From CAHJXF01 sp038240015 (lineage in GTDB: Bacteria > Pseudomonadota > Gammaproteobacteria > Burkholderiales > Burkholderiaceae_D), in contig JBBSEF010000022.1 in NCBI GenBank assembly GCA_038240015.1, positions 1-41,274 of the forward strand: DNA of 41,274 nt. Direction: 5' to 3'. The translations under genes were made by a program, and so were the position numbers. This document shows, piece by piece, positions 25,070 to 32,469 of this stretch; positions within the stretch are counted from its first letter, which is position 1, and the number at the start of each line of letters is the position of its first letter. Below the pieces are notes generated by a model, which saw nothing but the letters and a program-made list of their open reading frames with translations, did not search any database and was not told where the DNA came from.

Positions 25070-26481
25070 CACGCACCTCCTTTGGTCTTCAGGCTCGCGA
25101 TCGATTCGCCCGCGGCATTCGAGCCCTGCGCCGGCCCTCCCTGTCCACCCTCGAAGCGCAACACATAGCCCTCCTGCAAGGCCTGCGCGGTTAGGCGCTC
25201 GCGCTCATCCGTCGTGGCCGCCATGCCGGCCGCCAAGCGCAACCGCAGCGCGCGCGCCTCGTAGTCGGCGCTGCGCAACGCGTTCGACGGCAAGCCGGCA
25301 AAGATGCGCGCCGACGCGGCCATCATCATGCTGAAATCGGCGGGATCGCTGCGACCCGTCGATGCGCGCAGGGCCGCGAGACTGCGCGACATCTGCAGGG
25401 GCGCGTCGAGCACCACGCGCGTTTCGGGGAATGCGCCCGTCAAGCTGCTGGTCTGTTGGTTGCGCAACGCGCTCGCCTCGCGCTTCAATCCGCCCCATTG
25501 CCATTGCATGCCGATGATCTGTACGGCGAGGATCGCGAACACCAGTGCGGCTGCGATGCGCCAGCGCGTCCACGCTGCGCCGCCTTGCGAACGATCGAAC
25601 GCGAGCAGCGACATCGGCGCGCCATAGGCGCCCTCGTGTCCGCCTCGCGCGAGCCATTCGACGAACGGGTCGCCGCCGGCCTCGTTGAGCCGCACGGCGA
25701 GCGACGCGGCGAGTGCTTCGCCGATCGCGCGCGCATCGATCGCTCCGCCGCTCTCCACGCCAGCCTTCGCTGCCGAAGTCGCGTACAGATCGAGTTGTCG
25801 CGGACGCGCGCTTCCGGTCGCCTGCCGGGCGAGCGCGGAGACGGTCGCAACCGCGCTCGGCAAATCGTCGGGAAGCGGAATCGCCTGCTGCGCGTCGCTG
25901 CGCAACCAATAGTGCGGCGCCGCTGCACCCGCCGCGCCCGCGCCCGCGAGCGACCACGCCCCGTCGGCGAGAGGAACGGCAAGCGATTCGGGAACGATCG
26001 CTGCGACCCGATGACCGGCGCGCACGACATCGACCTGCATCGCCGCGAGCCAATGACGATCGATCACGGCAAGCATGCGATTGCGGCCATCGGCCTGCCC
26101 ATCGTCCTGACCGAGAGCGACATGCAATCCGCCGACGTCGCCGACGGTCTTCTCTTCGACCAGATTGGGCAGCGCCTCGCGCAAGCGCATGCCCGACAGC
26201 GGCGGCACCGCGGCCGTGGTGAACGACACGTCTTCTGCTGCGACCAGCAGCACGACCCGCGTGCCGCGCGGCAACGCGGAGGCGAGCGCGTCCCACGCGA
26301 TGACGCGCGGTGGTTCGGCATGCGTTCCCGAAAAGGCGATCACTTCGCACATCGCAGACGGGCGGGTCGCATCGCTTGCGACGCTGCCGGCCGCGTGCAT
26401 CCCCAGACGCCGCGGCGGCACACGGATCGCCGCGCCGTCGCGCGGCCAGTGCAATCGTCCGGCCGGCTCGCTTCGCTTCAC
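25069..26481 (-). CDS. gspL: Type II secretion protein GspL
   Basis: The start is GTG 26481 with GGAGGGG immediately upstream. The 470-aa protein has a cytoplasmic actin-like domain (about 40-300), one transmembrane helix (about 305-325, AAALVFAILAVQIIGMQW) and a periplasmic ferredoxin-like domain. The cytoplasmic part binds GspE and links the ATPase to the membrane. Conserved points are the PPLSGMRLREALPNLVEEKTVGD segment and AAIVPESLAVPL. It overlaps gspM by one base. Upstream, a 121-nt gap with tandem repeats separates it from gspK, the largest gap inside the gspG-gspE array. Confidence 0.93.
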   Translation of the reverse strand: MKRSEPAGRLHWPRDGAAIRVPPRRLGMHAAGSVASDATRPSAMCEVIAFSGTHAEPPRVIAWDALASALPRGTRVVLLVAAEDVSFTTAAVPPLSGMRLREALPNLVEEKTVGDVGGLHVALGQDDGQADGRNRMLAVIDRHWLAAMQVDVVRAGHRVAAIVPESLAVPLADGAWSLAGAGAAGAAAPHYWLRSDAQQAIPLPDDLPSAVATVSALARQATGSARPRQLDLYATSAAKAGVESGGAIDARAIGEALAASLAVRLNEAGGDPFVEWLARGGHEGAYGAPMSLLAFDRSQGGAAWTRWRIAAALVFAILAVQIIGMQWQWGGLKREASALRNQQTSSLTGAFPETRVVLDAPLQMSRSLAALRASTGRSDPADFSMMMAASARIFAGLPSNALRSADYEARALRLRLAAGMAATTDERERLTAQALQEGYVLRFEGGQGGPAQGSNAAGESIASLKTKGGA

Positions 26482-26510
26482 GTCCCCTCCTTCATGTCGC
26501 GGCCCTCTGC

Positions 26511-26537
26511 GTGTTGATCGTGTTGATCGTGTTCATC
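26511..26537. repeat. 9-bp tandem repeat (x3) in the gspK-gspL gap
   Basis: GTGTTGATC, GTGTTGATC and GTGTTCATC follow each other at 26511-26519, 26520-26528 and 26529-26537. The next 60 nt are also rich in CATCG/GTCAT units. The gap is not coding on either strand as far as I can see, so it may be a remnant of repeat growth. Confidence 0.8.
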
Positions 26538-26602
26538 GCGGTCATGCGTCATCGCCATCGTCATCGTCATGCATCCGCGTCACGCGTCGTCACGCGCCAT
26601 CG

Positions 26603-27598
26603 TCATCGCTCGACGTAGGAGCGTACACGGGTCACGCCGTTCGGCTCGCGCTCGAGCAGCGCGACGATCTCGAGCTCGGCGCGCCCGACGCGGACTCGTC
26701 CGGCGACTTCGAAGAAATTCGAGCTGACCGACACATGGCTGACCGAAACCTGTCCGCTGGTACCCGACAAGCGCGCGGCCGCATCGCCGACCTGATTGAA
26801 CCAGGCCTGGTCGCGGCTTCGCGCGAGCGCGCGCGCCGCGTCGAGCGGAAGGTCCGGTATGCATGCGGCCAGCACTTCAGCAGGCGCGGTGTTGATGTTC
26901 ACGGGCGTCGGCGACGGCAGGATGTCGATGAAGGGCCGCACGCGTGCCGCGGTCGCGGCATCGAACGTCCCCGCGGCGATGAGTTCTTTCGCGAGGCCGT
27001 CGAAGCTGTCCGGCGGGTTCGCACCCATGCGCTCGGCGATGGACTTGGCGAGTTCGGGTTTGATGCCGAGGACCTTGAACAGACGCTCGAGCGTCGCGAG
27101 CCGCTGCTCGTCGATCTGTTCGCCATTCGAAAGCCCCGTCAGATTGACGCGCGACTGCGCGTCGCGCATGCGGCCCGACACGAACGCCGCGTCGTTGTCG
27201 GCGAACGCCGAAGGCGCCGCCTCGCGACTCGACGACGAAGCCTGCGACGTCGCGAGGTCGTCGGTGACGCGCGTCTCGGCCAGAGGCACGGCCCAGATCT
27301 CTCCCAGGTGATCGACCGCCGACGTGCGCGCGTCCTGCAGCAGGATGAGGCGCGCCCATTCGAGCGACGAGCGCGCGAGCCAGCGCGCCTCGCCGAGCGC
27401 GTCCTGATTCTCGACCTTGCGAACCGCGATCGATTGACGCCACATCATCGCGGACACGGCGACGGTCGCGGCCGCAACCACCACCAGCGCGGTGATGATC
27501 GCAACGCCGCGCTGGGAACGAGGGCGCGGACGATCCGACGAACGATGCCGCGGTCGCGGCCCCAGTGGACGCGCCATTCGACTCGCGGACCGGCTCAT
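26603..27598 (-). CDS. gspK: Type II secretion minor pseudopilin GspK
   Basis: The start is ATG 27598, overlapping the gspJ stop (ATGA). The 331-aa protein is the tip pseudopilin. The Arg-rich leader (PLGPRPRHRSSDRPRPRSQRG) is unusually long for a prepilin, cleaved before VAIITALVVVAAATVAVSAMM. The GspK alpha-domain insertion with SAM-like fold is seen in LFKVLGIKPELAKSIAERM and VNINTAPAEVLAACIPDL. As usual for GspK, the position-5 Glu of other pseudopilins is missing. It caps the pseudopilus with GspI and GspJ. Confidence 0.93.
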   Translation of the reverse strand: MSRSASRMARPLGPRPRHRSSDRPRPRSQRGVAIITALVVVAAATVAVSAMMWRQSIAVRKVENQDALGEARWLARSSLEWARLILLQDARTSAVDHLGEIWAVPLAETRVTDDLATSQASSSSREAAPSAFADNDAAFVSGRMRDAQSRVNLTGLSNGEQIDEQRLATLERLFKVLGIKPELAKSIAERMGANPPDSFDGLAKELIAAGTFDAATAARVRPFIDILPSPTPVNINTAPAEVLAACIPDLPLDAARALARSRDQAWFNQVGDAAARLSGTSGQVSVSHVSVSSNFFEVAGRVRVGRAELEIVALLEREPNGVTRVRSYVER

Positions 27599-28377
27599 CC
27601 GCCGCTCCCGATCAGGAACACGCGCACGATTTCGGTTCCATCGTTGCGCGTGATCGACAAGCGAATGCCGGTAGCCGCCGCGACCAGAGGTTGCCCGAGT
27701 GCGGTCAACGGCCCTGCGGGCGCGGCGGCATTCGGATTGGCGCTGCCGCCCGCCGCGAGGTTCGTGCCGCTGTTCCCCGCGAATGCGGGCGACGCCTGGT
27801 TGGGGTTCGGCGACGCCGCTGTGGCGCCCGCCGCGCGCGCTTGTTGGGCCAGCAGTTCCGACGACGGTTGCGGGAATGACGATTGCGACGGTTGCGACGG
27901 TTGCGACGCCTGCGGCAGCGTGGGGAGCGCCTCGGTCGCGAGTCCCTTGACGCGCACCCAGCCGCCCTTCGCGCCCGCCGTCCACGCTTCGATCACGAGC
28001 TTTGCGATGCCGCTCTGCACAGTCATGGCCCGCGAGCCGTCGGCGCCATCGATCGCGCGTGTGAGCGTGCCGTTTACGAATCGATAGTCCACGGAGGCGC
28101 TGCCCGAAACCAGACGCAGCGCGCCGCTCTCGTCGAGCTGTGCATCGCGCGCCAGAAGCGCATCGCGCTCGATGCGTGCGAACGCGCGCTGCATACCATC
28201 GAGAGTCTCCTGCGACGACGCGATCGCCTCGCGTTCGCGCAGCAGTTGATCGAGACCGCGCCACGAGAAGACCGCGATCAGCGCGAGGATCGCCGCGGCC
28301 ACGATCAACTCGAGCAGCGTGAAGCCGCTGTGATCTCCAGGCAGGCGCGACGGCAGGCACCGCGGCATCGTCGCCAT
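27595..28377 (-). CDS. gspJ: Type II secretion minor pseudopilin GspJ
   Basis: The start is ATG 28377, sharing one base with the gspI stop. The 260-aa product has a prepilin leader ending in HSG, then the conserved FTLLELIVAAAILALIAVF helix with Glu at position 5. The fold continues with FSWRGLDQLLRERE and MQRAFARIERDALLARD, typical of GspJ. A segment of about 70 residues rich in Pro, Ser, Ala and Asn (from QASQPSQPSQS to NAAAPAG) is inserted before the last strand and includes three QPS-like units from a 9-bp DNA repeat. GspJ is part of the tip complex. Confidence 0.93.
   Translation of the reverse strand: MATMPRCLPSRLPGDHSGFTLLELIVAAAILALIAVFSWRGLDQLLREREAIASSQETLDGMQRAFARIERDALLARDAQLDESGALRLVSGSASVDYRFVNGTLTRAIDGADGSRAMTVQSGIAKLVIEAWTAGAKGGWVRVKGLATEALPTLPQASQPSQPSQSSFPQPSSELLAQQARAAGATAASPNPNQASPAFAGNSGTNLAAGGSANPNAAAPAGPLTALGQPLVAAATGIRLSITRNDGTEIVRVFLIGSGG
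27883..27909. repeat. 9-bp tandem repeat (x3) inside gspJ
   Basis: TTGCGACGG, TTGCGACGG and TTGCGACGC follow each other; on the coding strand they encode a Ser-Gln-Pro repeat in the GspJ insert. Confidence 0.85.
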
Positions 28378-28769
28378 CACGGCAGGCTCGACTGAAACGA
28401 CAGCCGATGCGCGAGCTGTCGATTGCGATCGACGGCCTCGTACACGCGCACGTCGATGCGGCGCATGGCGGGGTTGGGCGTGGCGCGGACCTCGACTACG
28501 CACACCATCGCGACTTCGATCTGCGGACAAGGCGATTCGGCGACGCCTATCCCGGGAAAAACGCGCGCGAGGCGGATATCGGCAAGCCGGTTTTCCGCGC
28601 TCCATCCGGCCAGCGTCGCCCGCCGCAACGCATCCTGCGTGACGATCATCGTGCCGCCCGCACGCATCGAAGCGGCCAGCACCAGCGATACGATGACGAG
28701 AGCGATCAGCACCTCGATCAGCGTGAAGCCAAGTGGCCTCGGGCAACCGCGCCGGCTGCTGTTGGTCAT
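28377..28769 (-). CDS. gspI: Type II secretion minor pseudopilin GspI
   Basis: The start is ATG 28769, overlapping the gspH stop (ATGA). The 130-aa product has a short basic leader (TNSSRRGCPRPLG), the cleavage site before FTLIEVLIALVIVSLVLAAS with Glu at position 5, and the GspI marks NRLADIRL and VVEVRATPNPAMRRIDVRVY. It joins GspJ and GspK in the tip complex that starts pseudopilus assembly. Its stop shares one base with the gspJ start. Confidence 0.94.
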   Translation of the reverse strand: MTNSSRRGCPRPLGFTLIEVLIALVIVSLVLAASMRAGGTMIVTQDALRRATLAGWSAENRLADIRLARVFPGIGVAESPCPQIEVAMVCVVEVRATPNPAMRRIDVRVYEAVDRNRQLAHRLSFQSSLP

Positions 28770-29308
28770 GCGCCCGACTCGACCCAGTAGCGGCCCACGC
28801 CATCGCTCTTCAACACCACGGTCTTGCCGTCGGCTTCGAGCGTGAGCGTGAACGCGGGTTGCAGGCCATCGCGAGGGAATGCAAGCGAGGTGCTGCCGTC
28901 GTCGTAATCGTTCGGTGAAGACGCGCGCGAACGCACGTCCCAGCGCGTCACATCGCTGGCATCGAGAGTCAGGCGCATCGGCGCCAAGTCCCAGGTGCGT
29001 GCGCGAAATTGCGCGTCGCCGTCCATGGCCCGCCAGCCATCGCGCTCGCGACGAAAGAACGCATAGCCCTTGTCGTCGCCGCGCCACGCGATCGGGTGCG
29101 ACGAAAGCTGCGCCTCTTCGGCGGCGAGCGCGAACAGCGTCTCGAGACGTTCGGCATCGCGCTTCAATTTCGCCTGCCGGTCAGGAGCGATCGACAGCGA
29201 CACCAGGCCGAGCATGATGCCGATGACGACCAGCACGACCAGCAGTTCGACCAGCGTATAGCCACGCTGCACGCAACGCGCGCGCCGCACATGCTTCGCG
29301 ACGCTCAC
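28766..29308 (-). CDS. gspH: Type II secretion minor pseudopilin GspH
   Basis: No ATG lies between the gspG stop and the pilin helix. The GTG at 29308 overlaps that stop (GTGA), in line with the coupling elsewhere in this array, and gives 180 aa. A leader rich in Arg (AKHVRRARCVQRG) precedes YTLVELLVVLVVIGIMLGLVSL, with Glu at position 5; Tyr rather than Phe is at the first mature position. The RDAERLETLFALAAEEAQLSS segment is typical of GspH. It joins the major pseudopilin GspG to the tip complex. Confidence 0.93.
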   Translation of the reverse strand: MSVAKHVRRARCVQRGYTLVELLVVLVVIGIMLGLVSLSIAPDRQAKLKRDAERLETLFALAAEEAQLSSHPIAWRGDDKGYAFFRRERDGWRAMDGDAQFRARTWDLAPMRLTLDASDVTRWDVRSRASSPNDYDDGSTSLAFPRDGLQPAFTLTLEADGKTVVLKSDGVGRYWVESGA

Positions 29309-29817
29309 AGATCCCACGAACCGATGTCGGCGTCGTTGCCGGTACCGCCCGGCTGTCCATCGGCGCCGAACGAATAGATGTCGATCTCGCCGTGCACGCC
29401 CGGTTGCAGGTATTGATAGACGTTGCCCCACGGATCCTTGGGCAACTTGTCGAGGTAGCCGCCCGCCTTCCAGTTGTTGGGGACCGGATCGGCCGTCGGC
29501 TTTTCAGCGAGCGCCTTCAGCCCCTGGTCGGTGGTCGGGTAGCGCTGATTGTCGAGGCGATAGAGCTTGAGCGCGGCGACCAGCGTGGCCACGTCCTGCC
29601 GGGCCGCGACGATGCGCGCGTCGTCGGAACGTCCGATGATCTTCGGCACGATCAAGGCGGCGAGGATGCCGAGGATGGCGACGACCACCATGATCTCGAC
29701 CAGGGTGAAGCCACCATGACGCGCACGATGGCGCGCGTGATGATGCGCACGATGATTCGCACGACGACGCGCGTGATGATGAGGCGAACGCACGTTCGCA
29801 CGAAAGGCCAGGTTCAA
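29305..29817 (-). CDS. gspG: Type II secretion major pseudopilin GspG with unusual His/Arg-rich leader
   Basis: The mature part is a standard GspG: FTLVEIMVVVAILGILAALIVPKI, then the family stretch RYPTTDQGLKAL, PKDPWGNVYQY and a C-terminal calcium-site loop (IDIYSFGADGQPGGTGNDADIGSW). GspG forms the pseudopilus shaft. Normal leaders have about 6-15 residues; here 36 residues precede the cleavage site (ATG 29817), with nine His and nine Arg in units such as HHHARRR and HHHARHRARH. The only later in-frame start is GTG 29793, which still keeps most of the His/Arg tract. It is the first gene of the minus-strand gsp array and divergent from gspC. Confidence 0.95.
   Translation of the reverse strand: MNLAFRANVRSPHHHARRRANHRAHHHARHRARHGGFTLVEIMVVVAILGILAALIVPKIIGRSDDARIVAARQDVATLVAALKLYRLDNQRYPTTDQGLKALAEKPTADPVPNNWKAGGYLDKLPKDPWGNVYQYLQPGVHGEIDIYSFGADGQPGGTGNDADIGSWDL
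29710..29782. repeat. Degenerate short repeats encoding the GspG His/Arg leader
   Basis: Units such as GATGATGCGCACGATG and GCGCGTGATGAT recur several times on the plus strand. On the coding strand they read as CAT/CAC, CGT/CGC and GCG codons, giving alternating His, Arg and Ala. The pattern looks like expansion of a short unit. Confidence 0.65.
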
Positions 29818-29958
29818 AATGTCTCCATCGACAGGGATTGCACACGACTTCGCGGTGGCTTGCGCAGTGGCTTATATTATGCAGCGTTCGGTCATGACGC
29901 CTCCGCGTCGAGACCGCAAGATTGACCGCACGATAACGCTGCCCGACTGCCTGTTTAC
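29818..29958. promoter_or_regulatory. Divergent gspG / gspC promoter region
   Basis: This 141-nt gap must hold promoters for both directions. The only AT-rich core is CTTATATTAT (29871-29880), usable as a -10 on either strand; I find no good -35 at the right distance. For gspG a GGAG lies 12 nt before the ATG, further than ideal. Confidence 0.5.
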
Positions 29959-30585
29959 GTGATCGCCCTTCCCCTGGATTCGATGCAACGACTTCCCCGC
30001 CTCGTCGAACTGATCCTCGCCTTGATTCTCTGCGCAGTGATCGCGTTGTGGGCGGTGCGCATGACGCGTGGCGACGCCATCGCCGTGCCGCCCGCGGCGA
30101 CCGCGGCGGCGACCTCGGGCAGCGGCCGGGTCGATGAAGTAATTGCCAGCGCCCGGCTGTTCGGCTCGCGTCGGCCGGGCGTGCTCTCCGACAACGTGCG
30201 CGCGCTCGGCATCGTCGCCGACGCCAGTGGACAGGGCAGCGTGATCGTCAGCGTCGATGGCCAAGCGCCGCGCGTCTATCGCGTCGGCGACACGCTCGAC
30301 GGCCGGCGCGTGACCGCGATTCACGCCGGCGAAATCGAACTCGAAGCCAACGGTGCGCGGCAGGTGTTTCGATTGCCGCCATCGCGTCCCGCGGCGCAAG
30401 GATTGACGATCATCGGATCGGGTCCGGCGACATCGTCGATGCCGGTCGTGTCGCAGCCGGTGTCGCCCTATGCCGCTCCGCCTTCGCCTCCGCCCGCGAT
30501 GCAGGCGCAGCCGCGCTTGGGCTACCCACCGCCGATGCCGACGCAATCGGCCACACCTTCGCCGGGACCTGCGCTGAACAAGTGA
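29959..30585 (+). CDS. gspC: Type II secretion protein GspC
   Basis: The start is GTG 29959 (208 aa); ATG 29983 would give 200 aa. One transmembrane helix (about 14-33, RLVELILALILCAVIALWAV) is followed by the homology region: ASARLFGSR, LGIVADASGQGSVIVSVDGQAPRVYRVGDTL, VTAIHAGEIELEANGARQVFRL. GspC links the inner-membrane platform to the secretin. Instead of a PDZ or coiled-coil domain, the C-terminus is a Pro-rich tail of about 60 residues. The gene is divergent from the rest of the gsp cluster. Confidence 0.93.
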   Translation: MIALPLDSMQRLPRLVELILALILCAVIALWAVRMTRGDAIAVPPAATAAATSGSGRVDEVIASARLFGSRRPGVLSDNVRALGIVADASGQGSVIVSVDGQAPRVYRVGDTLDGRRVTAIHAGEIELEANGARQVFRLPPSRPAAQGLTIIGSGPATSSMPVVSQPVSPYAAPPSPPPAMQAQPRLGYPPPMPTQSATPSPGPALNK

Positions 30586-30637
30586 GCGCGTCGTTCCCGC
30601 AAAAGCGCGGACCCCCGCTGGTGGTTTCGCTCGGTCA

Positions 30638-30666
30638 TTGACCGACCGATCGGTCGGGAATACAAT
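30638..30666 (+). promoter_or_regulatory. paa operon promoter (-35 TTGACC, 17-nt spacer, -10 TACAAT)
   Basis: TTGACC (30638-30643) and TACAAT (30661-30666) are separated by exactly 17 nt, each one base from consensus. The spacer is filled by the palindromic operator described separately. Transcription would start near 30673, about 28 nt before the paaI ATG. Confidence 0.88.
30642..30657. promoter_or_regulatory. Probable PaaR operator (perfect 16-bp palindrome)
   Basis: CCGACCGATCGGTCGG is a perfect inverted repeat lying between the -35 and -10 of the paa promoter. TetR-family regulators of phenylacetate genes bind palindromes with CCG/CGG arms. The TetR gene at the end of this operon (36356-37015) is the expected repressor, released by phenylacetyl-CoA. 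The ACCGATCGGT core recurs at 34649-34658. Confidence 0.85.
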
Positions 30667-30700
30667 GCGCCAGATCCGATTTCATCCATCAACCCGTTCC

Positions 30701-31165
30701 ATGACCGAACGATCCCCGCAGCAAGTCGCCGCGCAGTCCGTAGCCGATCACGTCCGCAACGGCATGCTCGTCAACGACCGTGCGACACGAGCCCTCGGCA
30801 TGCAGGTGGTCGATGTGACGCCGGGCGGCGCGACGCTGACGATGACGGTGCGCGAAGACATGCTCAACGGTCACGATATCTGTCACGGCGGCCTGATCGC
30901 GACGCTGGCCGATTCAGCGTTTGCATTTGCTTGCAACTCTTACAACGAGCTTTCGGTCGCGTCGGGTTTTTCTGCCGATTTTCTCGCGCCCGGCCGGCTC
31001 GGCGATGTGCTCACGGCGCATTGCGACGAAATCTCGAAGACCGGACGCACCGGCCTCTATGACGCCACCGTCGTCAATCAGCGCGGCGAACGCGTCGCGA
31101 TTTTTCGCGGACGTTCGTACACGATCAAAGGCAAGCCCGCAGTGCGCGATGGATCGGGAACATGA
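30701..31165 (+). CDS. paaI: PaaI hotdog-fold acyl-CoA thioesterase
   Basis: The start is ATG 30701 (154 aa); upstream in-frame codons overlap the promoter. It is a single hotdog domain with the family motif HGGLIATLADSAFAFACNSYN, whose HGG and Asp (LADS) are the active-site marks of PaaI. PaaI hydrolyses ring-hydroxylated or epoxidised phenylacetyl-CoA, which prevents loss of CoA and toxicity when the pathway stalls. It is the first gene of the paa operon and overlaps paaK by ATGA (31162-31165). Confidence 0.95.
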   Translation: MTERSPQQVAAQSVADHVRNGMLVNDRATRALGMQVVDVTPGGATLTMTVREDMLNGHDICHGGLIATLADSAFAFACNSYNELSVASGFSADFLAPGRLGDVLTAHCDEISKTGRTGLYDATVVNQRGERVAIFRGRSYTIKGKPAVRDGSGT

Positions 31166-32457
31166 GCGCCCGAGCGCCCCTCGAACCGATCGAGCGCGCC
31201 AGTCGCGACGAGATCGTCGCGTTGCAGTTGTCGCGCTTGCGAGCGACGCTCGCACACGCCTACGCAAACGTCCCTCACTATCGCAAGACCTGGGATGCCG
31301 CGGGCGTCCACCCCGGCGACCTGAAGCAGCTTGCCGACCTCGCGAAGTTTCCGTTCACCACCAAGAAGGATCTGCGAGACAACTATCCGTTCGGCATGTT
31401 CGCCGTGCCGCGCGAACAGATCGTGCGCATTCACGCGTCGTCGGGCACGACCGGCAAGCCGACCGTGGTCGGCTATACGCAAGACGACATCGACACCTGG
31501 GCCGATCTGGTTGCGCGTTCGATCCGCGCGGCGGGCGGATGTCGCGGCGACATGGTCCACGTCGCTTACGGCTACGGCCTCTTCACCGGCGGCCTCGGCG
31601 CGCACTACGGCGCGGAACGCCTGGGCTGCACGGTGATTCCGATGTCGGGCGGGCAGACCGAGAAGCAGGTGCAACTGATCGTCGACTTCAAGCCCGACAT
31701 CATCATGGTCACGCCGAGCTACATGCAGGTGATCGTCGAGGAGTTCGAACGCCAGGGACTGAATGCCGCAGCGAGTTCGTTGAGGATCGGGATATTCGGC
31801 GCAGAGCCGTGGACCGAAGCGATGCGGCGCGACATCGAGACGCGCGCGGGACTCGATGCCGTGGACATCTACGGCCTGTCCGAAGTGATGGGACCCGGAG
31901 TCGCTTCCGAATGCATCGAGACCAAGGACGGCCCGGTGATCTGGGAGGACCACTTCTATCCCGAGATCGTCGATCCCGAGAGCGGCGCACTGGTGCCCGA
32001 CGGTGAAGAGGGCGAACTGGTCTTCACGTCGCTGACCAAGCAAGCGCTGCCGATCATCCGCTATCGCACCCGCGACCTCACGCGTCTGTTGCCGCCGACC
32101 TCGCGCGCGTTTCGCCGCATGGGCAAGATCGTCGGGCGCAGCGATGACATGCTGATCATTCGCGGGGTCAACGTGTTTCCCACGCAGTTGGAAGAGATCG
32201 TGCTTCAGCATGCGAAGCTGTCGGGGCAGTATCAGATCCTCGTGAGTCGCAACGGTCATCTCGACGAAGTGGAGCTGCGTTGCGAATTTCAGCCGAATGT
32301 TGCGGACGGCGACGCGAATGAAATCTCGAAGTGGCTGCAACACCGCATCAAGACGCTGGTCGGCATCTCGACTCGCGTCACCGTCTTGCCCACCCATTCG
32401 ATCGAACGAACGCTGGTCGGCAAGGCCAGACGCGTGATCGATACGCGACCGCGCTAG
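31162..32457 (+). CDS. paaK: Phenylacetate-CoA ligase
   Basis: This 431-aa AMP-forming ligase converts phenylacetate to phenylacetyl-CoA, the first step of the aerobic pathway. Visible marks are YANVPHYRKTWDAAGV and the FPFTTKKDLRDNYPFG stretch, the P-loop HASSGTTGKPTVVGYT (about residues 92-107), DIYGLSEVMGPGVASEC, the hinge region MLIIRGVNVFPTQLEEI and a C-terminal KARRV lysine. Length and motifs agree with PaaK proteins. It overlaps paaI by 4 nt and precedes paaA by 12 nt. Confidence 0.97.
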   Translation: MSARAPLEPIERASRDEIVALQLSRLRATLAHAYANVPHYRKTWDAAGVHPGDLKQLADLAKFPFTTKKDLRDNYPFGMFAVPREQIVRIHASSGTTGKPTVVGYTQDDIDTWADLVARSIRAAGGCRGDMVHVAYGYGLFTGGLGAHYGAERLGCTVIPMSGGQTEKQVQLIVDFKPDIIMVTPSYMQVIVEEFERQGLNAAASSLRIGIFGAEPWTEAMRRDIETRAGLDAVDIYGLSEVMGPGVASECIETKDGPVIWEDHFYPEIVDPESGALVPDGEEGELVFTSLTKQALPIIRYRTRDLTRLLPPTSRAFRRMGKIVGRSDDMLIIRGVNVFPTQLEEIVLQHAKLSGQYQILVSRNGHLDEVELRCEFQPNVADGDANEISKWLQHRIKTLVGISTRVTVLPTHSIERTLVGKARRVIDTRPR

Positions 32458-32469
32458 AAAGGACACACC

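Noticed and set aside
26511..26600. Short repeats considered as a CRISPR-like array
   Set aside because: The units are only 9 nt, directly adjacent and without spacers.
26165..28087. 640-aa open frame on the plus strand over gspL, gspK and gspJ
   Set aside because: It is antisense to clear gsp genes and has low-complexity composition without a recognisable domain.
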